A stretch of DNA of 64,000 bases, from positions 62,001-126,000 of the forward strand of contig CADBUY010000002.1 of NCBI GenBank assembly GCA_902797965.1. Reading direction: 5' to 3'. Positions 35,856 to 43,492 of the stretch are shown here, in pieces (the first letter of the stretch is position 1; every line of letters starts with the position of its first letter). The notes under the pieces are model-generated. The model had not been told where the DNA came from. It ran no database searches and was given only the letters and a program-made list of their open reading frames with translations. A program made the translations under genes and the position numbers. The stretch comes from an uncultured bacterium. Its GTDB lineage: Bacteria > Cyanobacteriota > Vampirovibrionia > Gastranaerophilales > Gastranaerophilaceae.

Positions 35856-36383
35856 TTATACGCTTAAAAATGTCATACAAACCCCGATTATTCCGGCAAC
35901 AACCATATAAAAAAGCGGAGATTTTTTTGATTTCCAACTTATTAAAAGTAAAAATGCCAGTAAAATCATTGATTTTACATCAGAAATTTGAGGTTTTAGC
36001 AAACCAACAGAAACAGACACCAAAAGAGCACAACAAACAGGTTTTAGCGTTTCAAGCAAAGACTTTACAAAAAAGTTTTCATGAAACTTTTTCAAAATCT
36101 TAGAAACTAGAATTACAAATATAAATGATGGTATCATCTCAGAAGTTGTAGCCAACATTGAACCTATTAAACCGGAAGTTTTTAACCCTGCAAAAGTAGC
36201 AACATTAATTCCTACAGGCCCCGGAGTAATTGATGCAATCGCTATCATATGTGTTAATTCCTGAACAGAATACCAATGATAAGTCTGTGATATTTGATAC
36301 AAAAACGGAATTGTAGCGTATCCTCCTCCAAACGAAAATAAACCTATCTTAAAAAACTCATAAACAAGAAGCAGATATATCAC
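35856..36383 (-). CDS. chrA: Chromate transporter family protein, second half (short ChrA)
   Basis: 175 aa, about six hydrophobic segments. The ChrA domain motifs FFKIGLFSFGGGYATIPFL and SITPGPVGINVATFAG are present. Short ChrA proteins work as heterodimers of two half-size subunits. Its ATG overlaps the stop of the other half gene by 4 bp (ATGA), so translation is coupled. Substrate may be chromate/sulfate, but many family members are untested. Confidence 0.9.
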   Translation of the reverse strand: MIYLLLVYEFFKIGLFSFGGGYATIPFLYQISQTYHWYSVQELTHMIAIASITPGPVGINVATFAGLKTSGLIGSMLATTSEMIPSFIFVILVSKILKKFHENFFVKSLLETLKPVCCALLVSVSVGLLKPQISDVKSMILLAFLLLISWKSKKSPLFYMVVAGIIGVCMTFLSV

Positions 36384-36928
36384 TCTTCCCTCCTTGTTTT
36401 GCGTTGTACCATCTTTGTCAAAACTCCGGCAACTGAAAAAATTAGAATTGTGTTAATTGGTGATAGTTTAAAAATTAATAATGCAATGAGAGAAAGCAAA
36501 AAGAAAAGATAAAAAAACAAAGTATGACGTGATTTTTGCCACATTTCCCGCACTGTTAACAAAATTAATGCAATAATAGCGACGCCTACTGCCCAAAGTA
36601 CTCCCTGAATATACCTGTTTGTTACAAGATTATCAAGTATAAAAGCAAGAAGAACAATAGTCCAAAAAGGAACAAATATAACGCCGAACATTGCTGCTAT
36701 TGCACCGAGTTTTCCCTTAAGTCTGTACCCGATAAACATTGTCATGTTTGCCGCAACAATCCCGGGTAATGACTGCGATATTGTATAATAATCAATTAAA
36801 TCATCAGAAGGAACAAGTTTCCTTTTTTGAGCAAACTCGTATTGCATAATGGGCAGAATAACATATCCTCCTCCAAGCAATATCGCACCAATTTTCACAA
36901 ATATTAGAAATAATCTTATTAAAGACAT
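36380..36928 (-). CDS. chrA: Chromate transporter family protein, first half (short ChrA)
   Basis: 182 aa membrane protein with the matching half-domain motifs FVKIGAILLGGGYVILPIM and ISQSLPGIVAANMTMFIGYRLKG. It is the partner of the downstream half. It starts 7 bp after the SDR gene ends, so SDR-chrA-chrA is a three-gene operon. A functional link with the SDR is not obvious. Confidence 0.9.
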   Translation of the reverse strand: MSLIRLFLIFVKIGAILLGGGYVILPIMQYEFAQKRKLVPSDDLIDYYTISQSLPGIVAANMTMFIGYRLKGKLGAIAAMFGVIFVPFWTIVLLAFILDNLVTNRYIQGVLWAVGVAIIALILLTVREMWQKSRHTLFFYLFFLLSLIALLIFKLSPINTILIFSVAGVLTKMVQRKTRREE

Positions 36929-36935
36929 ATTTATT

Positions 36936-37640
36936 TTAGCAACCTACACTTAAACCCGCACAAAGATTGACAGACTGCCCAGTAACCCCTTTTGCATCAT
37001 CTGAAATCAAATATTTTACCATACCTGCGACCTCATCAGGCGTCACAAACCGTTTCTGAGGAATACATTGAACAATTTCTTCTTTTGTCCAATCACCATC
37101 ATTAGCAGAAGAATTGCCCATTTCTGTATCAACCCAACCGGGATTTATAGTATTTACAGTTATTCCAAATTCTGCAAGTTCAAGAGCTAATGCTTTTGTT
37201 ACACCAATCAAACCAGATTTAGAAGCCGAATACAAACTTGCATTAGCTTCTCCCATAACACCGCTTATTGAACCGATATTAACAACTCTTCCCCAACCTT
37301 GCTGTTTCATATACGTAACAGCTTTTGATATCAAATACACAGGTGCTTCTAGATTAACTTTAACTATATGTTCAAGCTCTTCATAATTAATATTCTCAAT
37401 CGGTGAATAAACGTACTCTCCCGCATTATTTATCAACACATCTATTTTACTATTCTGAATATAAATACCTAATTTTTCCAAATCACCTTTGTCTGCTAAA
37501 TCACATACCAAATAATTTTCGTATGCTTTTAACAAACCTTCGTTTCGTCCGACTGCAAAAATACTATTACCTGAGCATTTAAGCTGCTCTGCAATACTCT
37601 TTCCAATGCCTCTGGTTGCACCTGTTACTAAAATATTCAT
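36936..37640 (-). CDS. Short-chain dehydrogenase/reductase (FabG-like)
   Basis: NAD(P)-dependent SDR with TGATRGIG cofactor motif, NNAG, catalytic Ser in IGSISG and the Y-S-A-S-K pair (YSASKSG), then NPGWVDTEM. Start at 37640 (MNILVTG) is favoured. It lacks a Shine-Dalgarno, but an extended -10 box ends exactly 6 bp before the ATG, which points to leaderless translation. About 234 aa, slightly shorter than FabG proper, so a specific acyl-ACP role is not assured. First gene of an operon with two chrA halves. Confidence 0.85.
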   Translation of the reverse strand: MNILVTGATRGIGKSIAEQLKCSGNSIFAVGRNEGLLKAYENYLVCDLADKGDLEKLGIYIQNSKIDVLINNAGEYVYSPIENINYEELEHIVKVNLEAPVYLISKAVTYMKQQGWGRVVNIGSISGVMGEANASLYSASKSGLIGVTKALALELAEFGITVNTINPGWVDTEMGNSSANDGDWTKEEIVQCIPQKRFVTPDEVAGMVKYLISDDAKGVTGQSVNLCAGLSVGC

Positions 37641-37655
37641 AAGACAATTATAACA
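37641..37655 (-). promoter_or_regulatory. Extended -10 promoter abutting the start codon
   Basis: Reading leftward: TG-T-TATAAT (37655-37647), then six bases and the ATG at 37640. This spacing places transcription initiation at the start codon. Confidence 0.5.
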
Positions 37656-37725
37656 TGACAATACGTTATATACTTTTGTCTATTTTATAGAATTTTATAT
37701 CCGCAATTCTGCAACAACGCAGTGA

Positions 37726-37757
37726 TGCCGCTATAACCTCTATAGCGGCACCCACTT
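37726..37757 (+). terminator. Hairpin with plus-strand T-tract, orphan
   Basis: TGCCGCTATA (37726-37735) pairs perfectly with TATAGCGGCA (37741-37750), followed on the plus strand by CCCAC and T7. The flanking genes are both on the minus strand, where no T-run follows the stem, so its role is unclear; it may still end the 37775 gene's transcript. Confidence 0.55.
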
Positions 37758-37774
37758 TTTTTACAACACTTCAA

Positions 37775-38248
37775 TTATTGAAGATGTTGAGATTGGAAAG
37801 CATAAAATGACAGAGTTTCCTGATCCTTAGCCGGCATATTTGCACTTGCAAATACTTTAGAAGCCTCGCTTCTCAAACCAGCAAAATATGCCATAGCCTG
37901 ACCGTCTATTGCACTCTGACTTAACAACTTTATTGCATCATTAAATGCTGCATAATCTTTATCATAGTCACCTGTTGCCTGAATACCAATCTGAGCAAGC
38001 AACCCCGCCCATGGAACAACCTGTTTTTCAGCATTCTGATTATTTATTTGCTCTTTAACCTGCGTAGAATACTCTTCGTACATAGCTTGTTTGAGCTTTG
38101 TTAAATCAGATGTAGACCCAGTAGGAACGACCCCAAAATCATCAAATGCCTCTTTAAGCGCAGTCTTATTAGCAGGTACTCTGCCTAAATATGAATATAG
38201 GTTCGCACTCGTATACTGATAAACACCGTTCACTGTAAAGTTAGACAT
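37775..38248 (-). CDS. Unknown 157-aa protein under sigma28 control, next to flagellar rod genes
   Basis: ATG at 38248 is preferred over the GTG at 38254 since GAGGTG lies 6 bp upstream. No signal peptide. Mostly helical and Ala/Gln-rich, with a Tyr-rich N-terminus (NGVYQYTSANLYSYLG) and a C-terminus ending SFYAFQSQHLQ. No family recognised. A perfect-spacing sigma28 promoter lies just upstream, and flgC-flgB-rod genes lie beyond. Candidates by position include a secreted or structural filament accessory, or an export chaperone (inference only). Confidence 0.75.
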   Translation of the reverse strand: MSNFTVNGVYQYTSANLYSYLGRVPANKTALKEAFDDFGVVPTGSTSDLTKLKQAMYEEYSTQVKEQINNQNAEKQVVPWAGLLAQIGIQATGDYDKDYAAFNDAIKLLSQSAIDGQAMAYFAGLRSEASKVFASANMPAKDQETLSFYAFQSQHLQ

Positions 38249-38275
38249 AGACACACCTCAATTGATATATAATGT

Positions 38276-38302
38276 ATATCGGCAAAAAATCTAAAAACTT
38301 TA
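38276..38302 (-). promoter_or_regulatory. sigma28 (FliA) promoter
   Basis: On the minus strand, TAAAGTTT at 38302-38295, exactly 11 bp, then GCCGATAT at 38283-38276, about 28 bp before the ATG at 38248. Confidence 0.85.
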
Positions 38303-38720
38303 ATGAATTTATAGCTTTTGTTACAAATCGTTACAAAAATAAGCCAAAATGCTCTAATATCAAGATTTTTCATTTTTGATTCCAATTTGTTACTACGAAT
38401 ATTATATTAAGTTTTGTAACAAAATAGCTTTAATGTGAAATTTTGAGAAATTTATATACTTTATATATATGTAAGACGAAACAAACAGAGAGTCAAAAAA
38501 GTTAAATATGAAAAAGTATTAAAAATAACATTTGTGAGATGAAACAAATATTATTTGTAATACAAAGCAACCACTCATCGTAAGGTATTGGTTATCATTT
38601 AGATTGATAGTTTTTATTATCAGTTTGAATAAAAGTGTAATTCAAATCGATTAAATACAGTCGGTCTGAGTAAACACGTCCTTACAGGAAATTCGGTAAA
38701 AGTAAATAAGAGGTATTATT
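38303..38720. other. Gene-poor AT-rich region with long leader of a small ORF
   Basis: 418 bp with no ORF of note. It contains the upstream side of the leftward sigma28 promoter and probably the promoter and untranslated leader of the 56-aa gene at 38721. No clear sigma28 site faces right and no known RNA motif was recognised. Confidence 0.5.
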
Positions 38721-38891
38721 ATGGCAGTTTTAGACATTTACAACATTAATGCAATGGCAACACAAATCTCCAAAGAGTTCTATATTGAAGGAGATAGAGG
38801 AGACCAATCACATATTCTGGTTGACGAGATGAGATTATTCGCAATTGACTTAAAATCACGAGTCACATTTATATCCCGAACCAAACAATAG
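38721..38891 (+). CDS. Unknown 56-aa protein
   Basis: A 56-codon frame opens at an ATG with AGAGGT 8 bp upstream and ends before a strong terminator. The product (MAVLDIYNINAMATQISKEF at its start) is soluble, has no signal and shows an even amphipathic pattern. It is followed only by a terminator and sits between a sigma28-driven gene and the rod operon. No family recognised. Confidence 0.6.
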   Translation: MAVLDIYNINAMATQISKEFYIEGDRGDQSHILVDEMRLFAIDLKSRVTFISRTKQ

Positions 38892-38977
38892 TTTTTTACC
38901 ATTTTAACTTTTTAAATAATACCAATCTTAATCTTACTTAACTAATTTAATTCCCCAAAACTTACTTATCTATTAGC

Positions 38978-39009
38978 GCCTGATTGTCCAATAATCAGGC
39001 TTCTTTTTT
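38978..39009 (+). terminator. Terminator after the 56-aa gene
   Basis: GCCTGATT (38978-38985) pairs with AATCAGGC (38993-39000), followed by TTCTTTTTT. Confidence 0.85.
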
Positions 39010-39015
39010 GTACTA

Positions 39016-39043
39016 AAAAGCACCATTATTTATCAATAATGGT
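39016..39043 (-). terminator. Terminator of the flagellar rod operon
   Basis: Reading leftward: ACCATTATT, 4-nt loop, AATAATGGT, then GCTTTTT. It lies downstream of flgC. Confidence 0.85.
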
Positions 39044-39071
39044 ACTTAAATAAACTATTTAATGCATTACA

Positions 39072-39515
39072 CTATCTTCCGATCTCAACTGCTTTTGCAG
39101 CCATTGAGCGAGAGATATTGACCAACGCCAAGTTCGCTTCATACGCTCTCTGAGCCATAATAGCATCCGCCATATCAACCATAGCATTAACATTTGAAGA
39201 TCTTATATATCCGTTTGCGTCAGCATCAGGATGTCCGGGAGAATAGATTCTTTCTCCTAAAGTCGGGTCTTCAACACATCCGTTAAACACAACGCCCCCC
39301 TGAAGATAAGGCAATGTTCCTGTTCCAAAAACATCTTCTTTCATTGCATTCATTACACCTTGAAAAGATATATCTTCCGTTGCGTTCAAAACAGGTATTC
39401 TTCTTACATAATTAGGAGTATCTACGTTAGCAATGTTTTTTGCGTGGATATCAAGTCTTAAGCCATGCGTCTTAAGAGCGTTTGCTCCAATGTTAATTGA
39501 TTCCATAATACTCAT
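39072..39515 (-). CDS. flgC: Flagellar basal-body rod protein FlgC
   Basis: Proximal rod subunit of the flagellum. N-terminal rod-family motif AKNIANVDTPNYVRR and C-terminal motif QRAYEANLALVNISRSM are canonical, with the FlgC-specific N-A-M-V-D-M-A-D-A-I block. 147 aa is typical. AAAGGAAA precedes the ATG. Last gene of the four-gene rod operon. Confidence 0.93.
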   Translation of the reverse strand: MSIMESINIGANALKTHGLRLDIHAKNIANVDTPNYVRRIPVLNATEDISFQGVMNAMKEDVFGTGTLPYLQGGVVFNGCVEDPTLGERIYSPGHPDADANGYIRSSNVNAMVDMADAIMAQRAYEANLALVNISRSMAAKAVEIGR

Positions 39516-39572
39516 ATTATTTTCCTTTCTTTGGAAAGATGTAAATAAAGAAATAATTACCTTTATTTAACC

Positions 39573-39923
39573 CTATTTACCAACATTTATTACAGTTTTC
39601 ATTTGTGTAATTATATTAGACATTCTTCTTGTTGCCATTGTATATAACAAAGCATTCTTTTGAATTTCCGTAAATTCCTGAGCCACATTAATATCAGTTT
39701 TTTCCCTGTCTTCCATAACACATGACGGTCCCAACTTTGTAGACAACTGCGTTTCCAAAGGACTGTTCATTGAGCCAAGATATTGAGAAAAATCAACATC
39801 ACGTCTTACATAGCCCGGAGTATCAACATTCGCAACATTCGAGCCTAATGCTCTCTGTTTTTGAGAGATTAAGTCTAACATAAGATTTGTTTTTCCTAAT
39901 GCGTCCAAACTTGTGTAACTCAT
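39573..39923 (-). CDS. flgB: Flagellar basal-body rod protein FlgB
   Basis: 116 aa proximal rod subunit. SNVANVDTPGYVRRDVDF near the N-terminus and a short C-terminal helix (FTEIQKNALLYTMATRRMSNII) fit FlgB. AAAGGTAG precedes the ATG. 57 bp upstream of flgC in the same operon. Confidence 0.92.
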   Translation of the reverse strand: MSYTSLDALGKTNLMLDLISQKQRALGSNVANVDTPGYVRRDVDFSQYLGSMNSPLETQLSTKLGPSCVMEDREKTDINVAQEFTEIQKNALLYTMATRRMSNIITQMKTVINVGK

Positions 39924-39937
39924 TTTAAACTACCTTT

Positions 39938-40651
39938 CTATTGTTGCAAATTTATGCCTTTTTCATACATGCCATTTACTACTTTCATAAGATTCAAACT
40001 GGCAATCATAGAAGCATTGAGTCGCATCATATCGTTCATTTCATCATAAATATCGACATTTGAAACTTCTGTAGCATATTGTTTAATGGATTTTGGATCT
40101 TTAACCAATCTTGGTTCACCTGTATCACTGTTAAAGACAAGTTTATTATTATGACCTTGTTCCAGAGCTTCCGGATTATCAAACTGAACAATCGGAATTG
40201 TACCAATTTTCTCCGGTAAAGAGCCTGCCTGATCATAACTCATAACATCACCATTTGGCTTAATCTCGAATTTGTAGCAATTAGGTGGTATTTTTATTCC
40301 GTCACCAACCATCCAATCGTCCACTGTCATGAGATAGCCACCCGCACCAAGTTTTAAAGAACCGTCACGAGTGTACTGTATTTCACCTTCCGGTGAAACA
40401 ACCGGAATGTATCCTTCTCCGGAAATTGCTATATCATAAGGATTTTTACTAACCTTTATTGCTCCCTGCAATGTATTTTTTCTGATTGCACCATCAACAT
40501 AACCATCTTCACGCAGCATTTGTTCAAAATGTGAAGATTTAAATCCTACTGTGCTGTAATTTGCAAGGTTTGTTGAAATGTACCCCAGTTTATCAAACTG
40601 CATTGTAGCATTATTCATACATCTGTTTACGACAGCCTGCATATTATACAT
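39938..40651 (-). CDS. Flagellar rod/hook-family protein, FlgF/FlgG type
   Basis: 237 aa. N-terminal rod motif ISTNLANYSTVGFKSSHFE and the central FlgG-fold block DIAISGEGYIPVVSPEGEIQYTRDGSLKL; C-terminal helix ends in LMKVVNGMYEKGINLQQ. It is one of two adjacent paralogues, so FlgF and FlgG assignment is uncertain. The C-terminal sequence departs from the usual FlgG end. Confidence 0.85.
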   Translation of the reverse strand: MYNMQAVVNRCMNNATMQFDKLGYISTNLANYSTVGFKSSHFEQMLREDGYVDGAIRKNTLQGAIKVSKNPYDIAISGEGYIPVVSPEGEIQYTRDGSLKLGAGGYLMTVDDWMVGDGIKIPPNCYKFEIKPNGDVMSYDQAGSLPEKIGTIPIVQFDNPEALEQGHNNKLVFNSDTGEPRLVKDPKSIKQYATEVSNVDIYDEMNDMMRLNASMIASLNLMKVVNGMYEKGINLQQ

Positions 40652-40661
40652 GAATGACCTC

Positions 40662-41360
40662 CTAGCTTACGCTTCCTAATTGACTTATAACTTTTTGCAA
40701 ATTATTACTCTCTATAAGAAAAATTTGTCTGTTTGCTTCAAAGTTACTAACAATTGGTTTAACCTTTAAAAACTCATTTTGAAGAGCTACATTTGAATAT
40801 TCATTGTACCCTTGTTTAATATCAGGGTTTAACACAGCAACTCCGGTTGCATCTACAACCCCCAGAATTCCTGCATCTGTTAATTGATTTGTTGATGGAT
40901 TGTAAACACTAATTTTACCCTTGGCATCAACCCTTACTTTATCAATATTTTCCGGAATACAAGGAAGTTTTATCGGCATACCTGCATCAGAAAGAACAGG
41001 GAAATCTTCTAATGACAAAAGATTGCCTTCTTTATCCAGTTTAAATCGACCATCTCTGGTCAATTTTACACCATTTGGCGTTTGTATCTGGAAATAACCT
41101 TTTTGAGCTATTGCAATATCAAGCGGATTATTAGAAGCAATAATACGCCCAACCTGATCATCTACAGTAGTTGAAAGACCATGAACTCCAAGGAACTCAG
41201 TCATTGATGAAACAATAGGTTCTCGTCTTTGAAATCCCACCTTATCAAATCCGGCAATATTCTCATTAATCATACCGATTAACTCGCTATGAACATGCAT
41301 TGCCCTTATTGCTGCTCGCATTCCGTTTTCACAAAAACTTACACCACCATTGATTTGCAT
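40662..41360 (-). CDS. Flagellar rod/hook-family protein, FlgF/FlgG type
   Basis: 232 aa. NENIAGFDKVGFQRREP near the N-terminus, PLDIAIAQKGYFQIQTPNGVKLTRDGRF in the middle, and a C-terminal half ending IESNNLQKVISQLGSVS. AGAGG precedes the ATG. First gene of the operon 41360 to 39072, ten bases before its paralogue. A possible TGTATAAT -10 lies about 100 bp upstream. Confidence 0.85.
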   Translation of the reverse strand: MQINGGVSFCENGMRAAIRAMHVHSELIGMINENIAGFDKVGFQRREPIVSSMTEFLGVHGLSTTVDDQVGRIIASNNPLDIAIAQKGYFQIQTPNGVKLTRDGRFKLDKEGNLLSLEDFPVLSDAGMPIKLPCIPENIDKVRVDAKGKISVYNPSTNQLTDAGILGVVDATGVAVLNPDIKQGYNEYSNVALQNEFLKVKPIVSNFEANRQIFLIESNNLQKVISQLGSVS

Positions 41361-41538
41361 AGTTATACCTCTTTGTTTTTACTATCGGACAATTAAACTT
41401 ATTGCTTTAGAAATAATATGTAAAATCATCCTTTTAATGTAGTTAATTACTTCTATAAGAACTTTTTTTTAAAAGGCAATATTATACAGATAAATTCAGA
41501 AGTTATGTAAACATTTGTAACAAAATCTTTAAAAAGAC

Positions 41539-41565
41539 TAAAGTTTTAGAAAAATTTGCCGATAT
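41539..41565 (+). promoter_or_regulatory. sigma28 (FliA) promoter
   Basis: TAAAGTTT at 41539-41546, exactly 11 bp, then GCCGATAT at 41558-41565. About 28 bp before the ATG at 41594; divergent from the rod operon. Confidence 0.88.
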
Positions 41566-41593
41566 ATATAATACAAATAAAAGGGAAAGTACA

Positions 41594-42013
41594 ATGGCAG
41601 AATCGTTTAACTTAAATAGAGTATTACAAGAACAGAATTCATACGTTCAACGCCAGTACACTGCGGGAGAAAACGGAAGAGCCGCAATGGAGCAGCGAGA
41701 GCTGCAAAATGCACAAAGAGCTATTGAACAACAAAAGGGATTCTTAAGTTTAACACTTCAGGAAAAAATCCAAGAAATAATGATTCCTGACAGAGTTATT
41801 CAAGAGTTTGGTGATGTTGCCGTTAAAACTTTAATGGGTTCAGTTCAACCATTCTTAGACTGGTTGGAAGAAAACGAAGTTTATTACACTGATAATTTAT
41901 TTGAGGCTGCTATACAAGCAGATGCTAAGCAGCTATTCTATACAAAATATGCATTGGCAAAAGAAGCTTCTAAAGAAGGTACAGCAGGACAACAATTCTG
42001 GATGTCAATGTAA
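41594..42013 (+). CDS. Unknown 139-aa helical protein under sigma28 control
   Basis: AGGGAAAG precedes the ATG. The N-terminal ~50 residues are Gln/Glu/Arg-rich and likely coiled-coil (REL-QNAQRAIEQQ). The rest is amphipathic helix ending in QQFWMSM. No signal, no Cys, no family recognised. It is monocistronic, divergent from the rod operon, and its promoter is one of the best sigma28 matches in the window. A flagellar chaperone, anti-sigma factor or exported subunit would all fit; none can be shown. Confidence 0.75.
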   Translation: MAESFNLNRVLQEQNSYVQRQYTAGENGRAAMEQRELQNAQRAIEQQKGFLSLTLQEKIQEIMIPDRVIQEFGDVAVKTLMGSVQPFLDWLEENEVYYTDNLFEAAIQADAKQLFYTKYALAKEASKEGTAGQQFWMSM

Positions 42014-42048
42014 CAAAGATATTTCTCTCTTTCTCTCTTTCAAGTATA

Positions 42049-42080
42049 AAAATCCGCTGATAATAGCGGATTTATTTTTT
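42049..42080 (+). terminator. Rho-independent terminator
   Basis: AATCCGCT (42051-42058) pairs with AGCGGATT (42065-42072), followed by TATTTTTT. Confidence 0.9.
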
Positions 42081-42082
42081 AC

Positions 42083-42118
42083 ACTAAAAAAAGGCGTTTG
42101 ATAAATCAAACGCCTTTA
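42083..42118 (-). terminator. Terminator of rpmI-rplT
   Basis: AAAGGCGTTTGAT and its complement form a 13-bp stem, followed on the minus strand by T7 after the GCC. Confidence 0.9.
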
Positions 42119-42136
42119 AATATTTGACATTATTAA

Positions 42137-42487
42137 TTATAAAGCAGCTTTTGCAGTTTCAACAACAAGAGCAAATGCTTCTTTGTCGTTTACAGCTAAG
42201 TCAGCAAGCATTTTTCTGTTAACAAGAATATTAGCTTTTTTGCAAGCGTTAACAAATCTTGAATAGCTCATTCCTTGTTCTCTTACTGCTGCATTAATTC
42301 TAACAATCCACAATCTTCTCATATTGCGTTTTGTAGCACGTCTGTCTCTGTATGCATATTTAAGAGCTTTCATAACAGCAATGTTAGCTACCTTAAATAT
42401 TCTGCTTCTTGCGCCTTTAAAACCTTTAGCGAGCTTTAATATTTTTTTGTGTCTGTTACGACATACATTTCCACGTCTAATTCTCAT
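42137..42487 (-). CDS. rplT: 50S ribosomal protein L20
   Basis: 116 aa, highly basic, with the L20 signature [23 protein letters not shown]20 is needed for early 50S assembly and in many bacteria represses its own operon by binding the leader. It follows rpmI by 12 bp. infC, usually the first gene of this operon, is absent here. Confidence 0.98.
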   Translation of the reverse strand: MRIRRGNVCRNRHKKILKLAKGFKGARSRIFKVANIAVMKALKYAYRDRRATKRNMRRLWIVRINAAVREQGMSYSRFVNACKKANILVNRKMLADLAVNDKEAFALVVETAKAAL

Positions 42488-42499
42488 CTTTCAACACTC

Positions 42500-42709
42500 C
42501 TATCTTGCATACTTCTTGTAAGGTAACTCTTTTGAAACTAAATCTACATGAGTTTCAGAAACCGCAATATCGCCAAAGATTTTACGTTTTCTTCCTTCAG
42601 ATTTGTGTTGAAGAAGGTGACCGATACCCGCATGTCTTCTTGTGATTTTTCCTGTGCCGGTAACTTTGTATCTTTTAGCTGCCGCACGATGTGTTTTTAA
42701 TTTTGGCAT
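42500..42709 (-). CDS. rpmI: 50S ribosomal protein L35
   Basis: 69 aa, very basic, with the L35 start PKLKTHRAAAKRYKVTGTGKI and GHLLQHKSEGRKR. AGGAGG precedes the ATG closely. Transcribed from a good sigma70-type promoter 133 bp upstream. Confidence 0.98.
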   Translation of the reverse strand: MPKLKTHRAAAKRYKVTGTGKITRRHAGIGHLLQHKSEGRKRKIFGDIAVSETHVDLVSKELPYKKYAR

Positions 42710-42841
42710 TTTTCCTCCTTGGGCGGGTTTAATATTTGATTTAAAAGTTTTGCTTTAAACCATTTAGACCTCTTTAAGCCCTATTTTGTATTACTATTTC
42801 CGAGCAAGGCATACCATTGCACTATACTTCGGCTTAGTTTT
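42710..42841 (-). promoter_or_regulatory. Structured leader of rpmI-rplT (possible L20 autoregulation)
   Basis: The ~130-nt leader contains a two-part hairpin: CCGA pairs with TCGG and GCAA with TTGC around 42796-42828. In many bacteria L20 binds leader structures of its operon. The fold here is inferred by eye only. Confidence 0.4.
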
Positions 42842-42870
42842 AATGTAAAACAAAGAAAAAACGTTGTCAA
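42842..42870 (-). promoter_or_regulatory. sigma70-type promoter of rpmI-rplT
   Basis: Minus strand TTGACA (42870-42865), 17 bp, TACATT (42847-42842). The -35 is perfect and the spacing optimal. Confidence 0.75.
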
Positions 42871-42930
42871 TACAAATATGACAACATTTTAAGCTGCATT
42901 ACATTTTTATATTATTTTGTTCCTTATATT

Positions 42931-43470
42931 TTAAAAGAAAGCTTTTATACCCAGAATAATCAACAAAATTCCAGCTATAATTTCCAAATATTTTGTCGGC
43001 AAATGTTTTAACTTTCCTCCGGCAAAGAAACCCAGATTTGAATTTACAAAAGTTATTAAAGCAATTAAAATTGCAGGTTTTAAAATCTTATTCCCATACA
43101 GAGAAAGTGATATTCCTGCTGAAAAAGCGTCTATTGAAGTTGCTACACCAATTAAAAACAAATACTTTAAATCAATACACAACTCTTTTTTTCTCTCCGG
43201 TGTATTCGCTTCAATAATAAATTTAAAACCTAAATAAGAAAATATTAGAAATACTATCAAACTTGAATAGGGGTAAATATATTCTCTTACAACATTTGTT
43301 AAATAATAGCCGACAACAGGCATTAATCCCTGAAAAATTCCTGTAAAAGCCGATAATAAAAGTGTATTTCTTAAACGTTCTTTGTCATACTTTAAACCGT
43401 ATGAAAAAGATACTACACAAGCATCAACAGAAAGCGCCAAAGCTAATATGAATATTGCAAAATATGACAT
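42931..43470 (-). CDS. mntP: Manganese efflux pump MntP
   Basis: 179 aa, six membrane helices. The two Asp-containing repeats ALALSVDACVVSFSYG and GVATSIDAFSAGISL are diagnostic. Exports Mn(II) across the inner membrane. GAGAGG precedes the ATG. It lies only 22 bp after dnaB, leaving no room for the yybP-ykoY manganese riboswitch that controls many mntP genes, so it is probably co-transcribed with dnaB. Confidence 0.92.
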   Translation of the reverse strand: MSYFAIFILALALSVDACVVSFSYGLKYDKERLRNTLLLSAFTGIFQGLMPVVGYYLTNVVREYIYPYSSLIVFLIFSYLGFKFIIEANTPERKKELCIDLKYLFLIGVATSIDAFSAGISLSLYGNKILKPAILIALITFVNSNLGFFAGGKLKHLPTKYLEIIAGILLIILGIKAFF

Positions 43471-43492
43471 TTACAACCTCTCAGTTTAAGTT

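Noticed and set aside
42755-42835. tRNA-like sequence upstream of rpmI
   Set aside because: No acceptor stem, T-loop GTTCGA or anticodon arm could be drawn.
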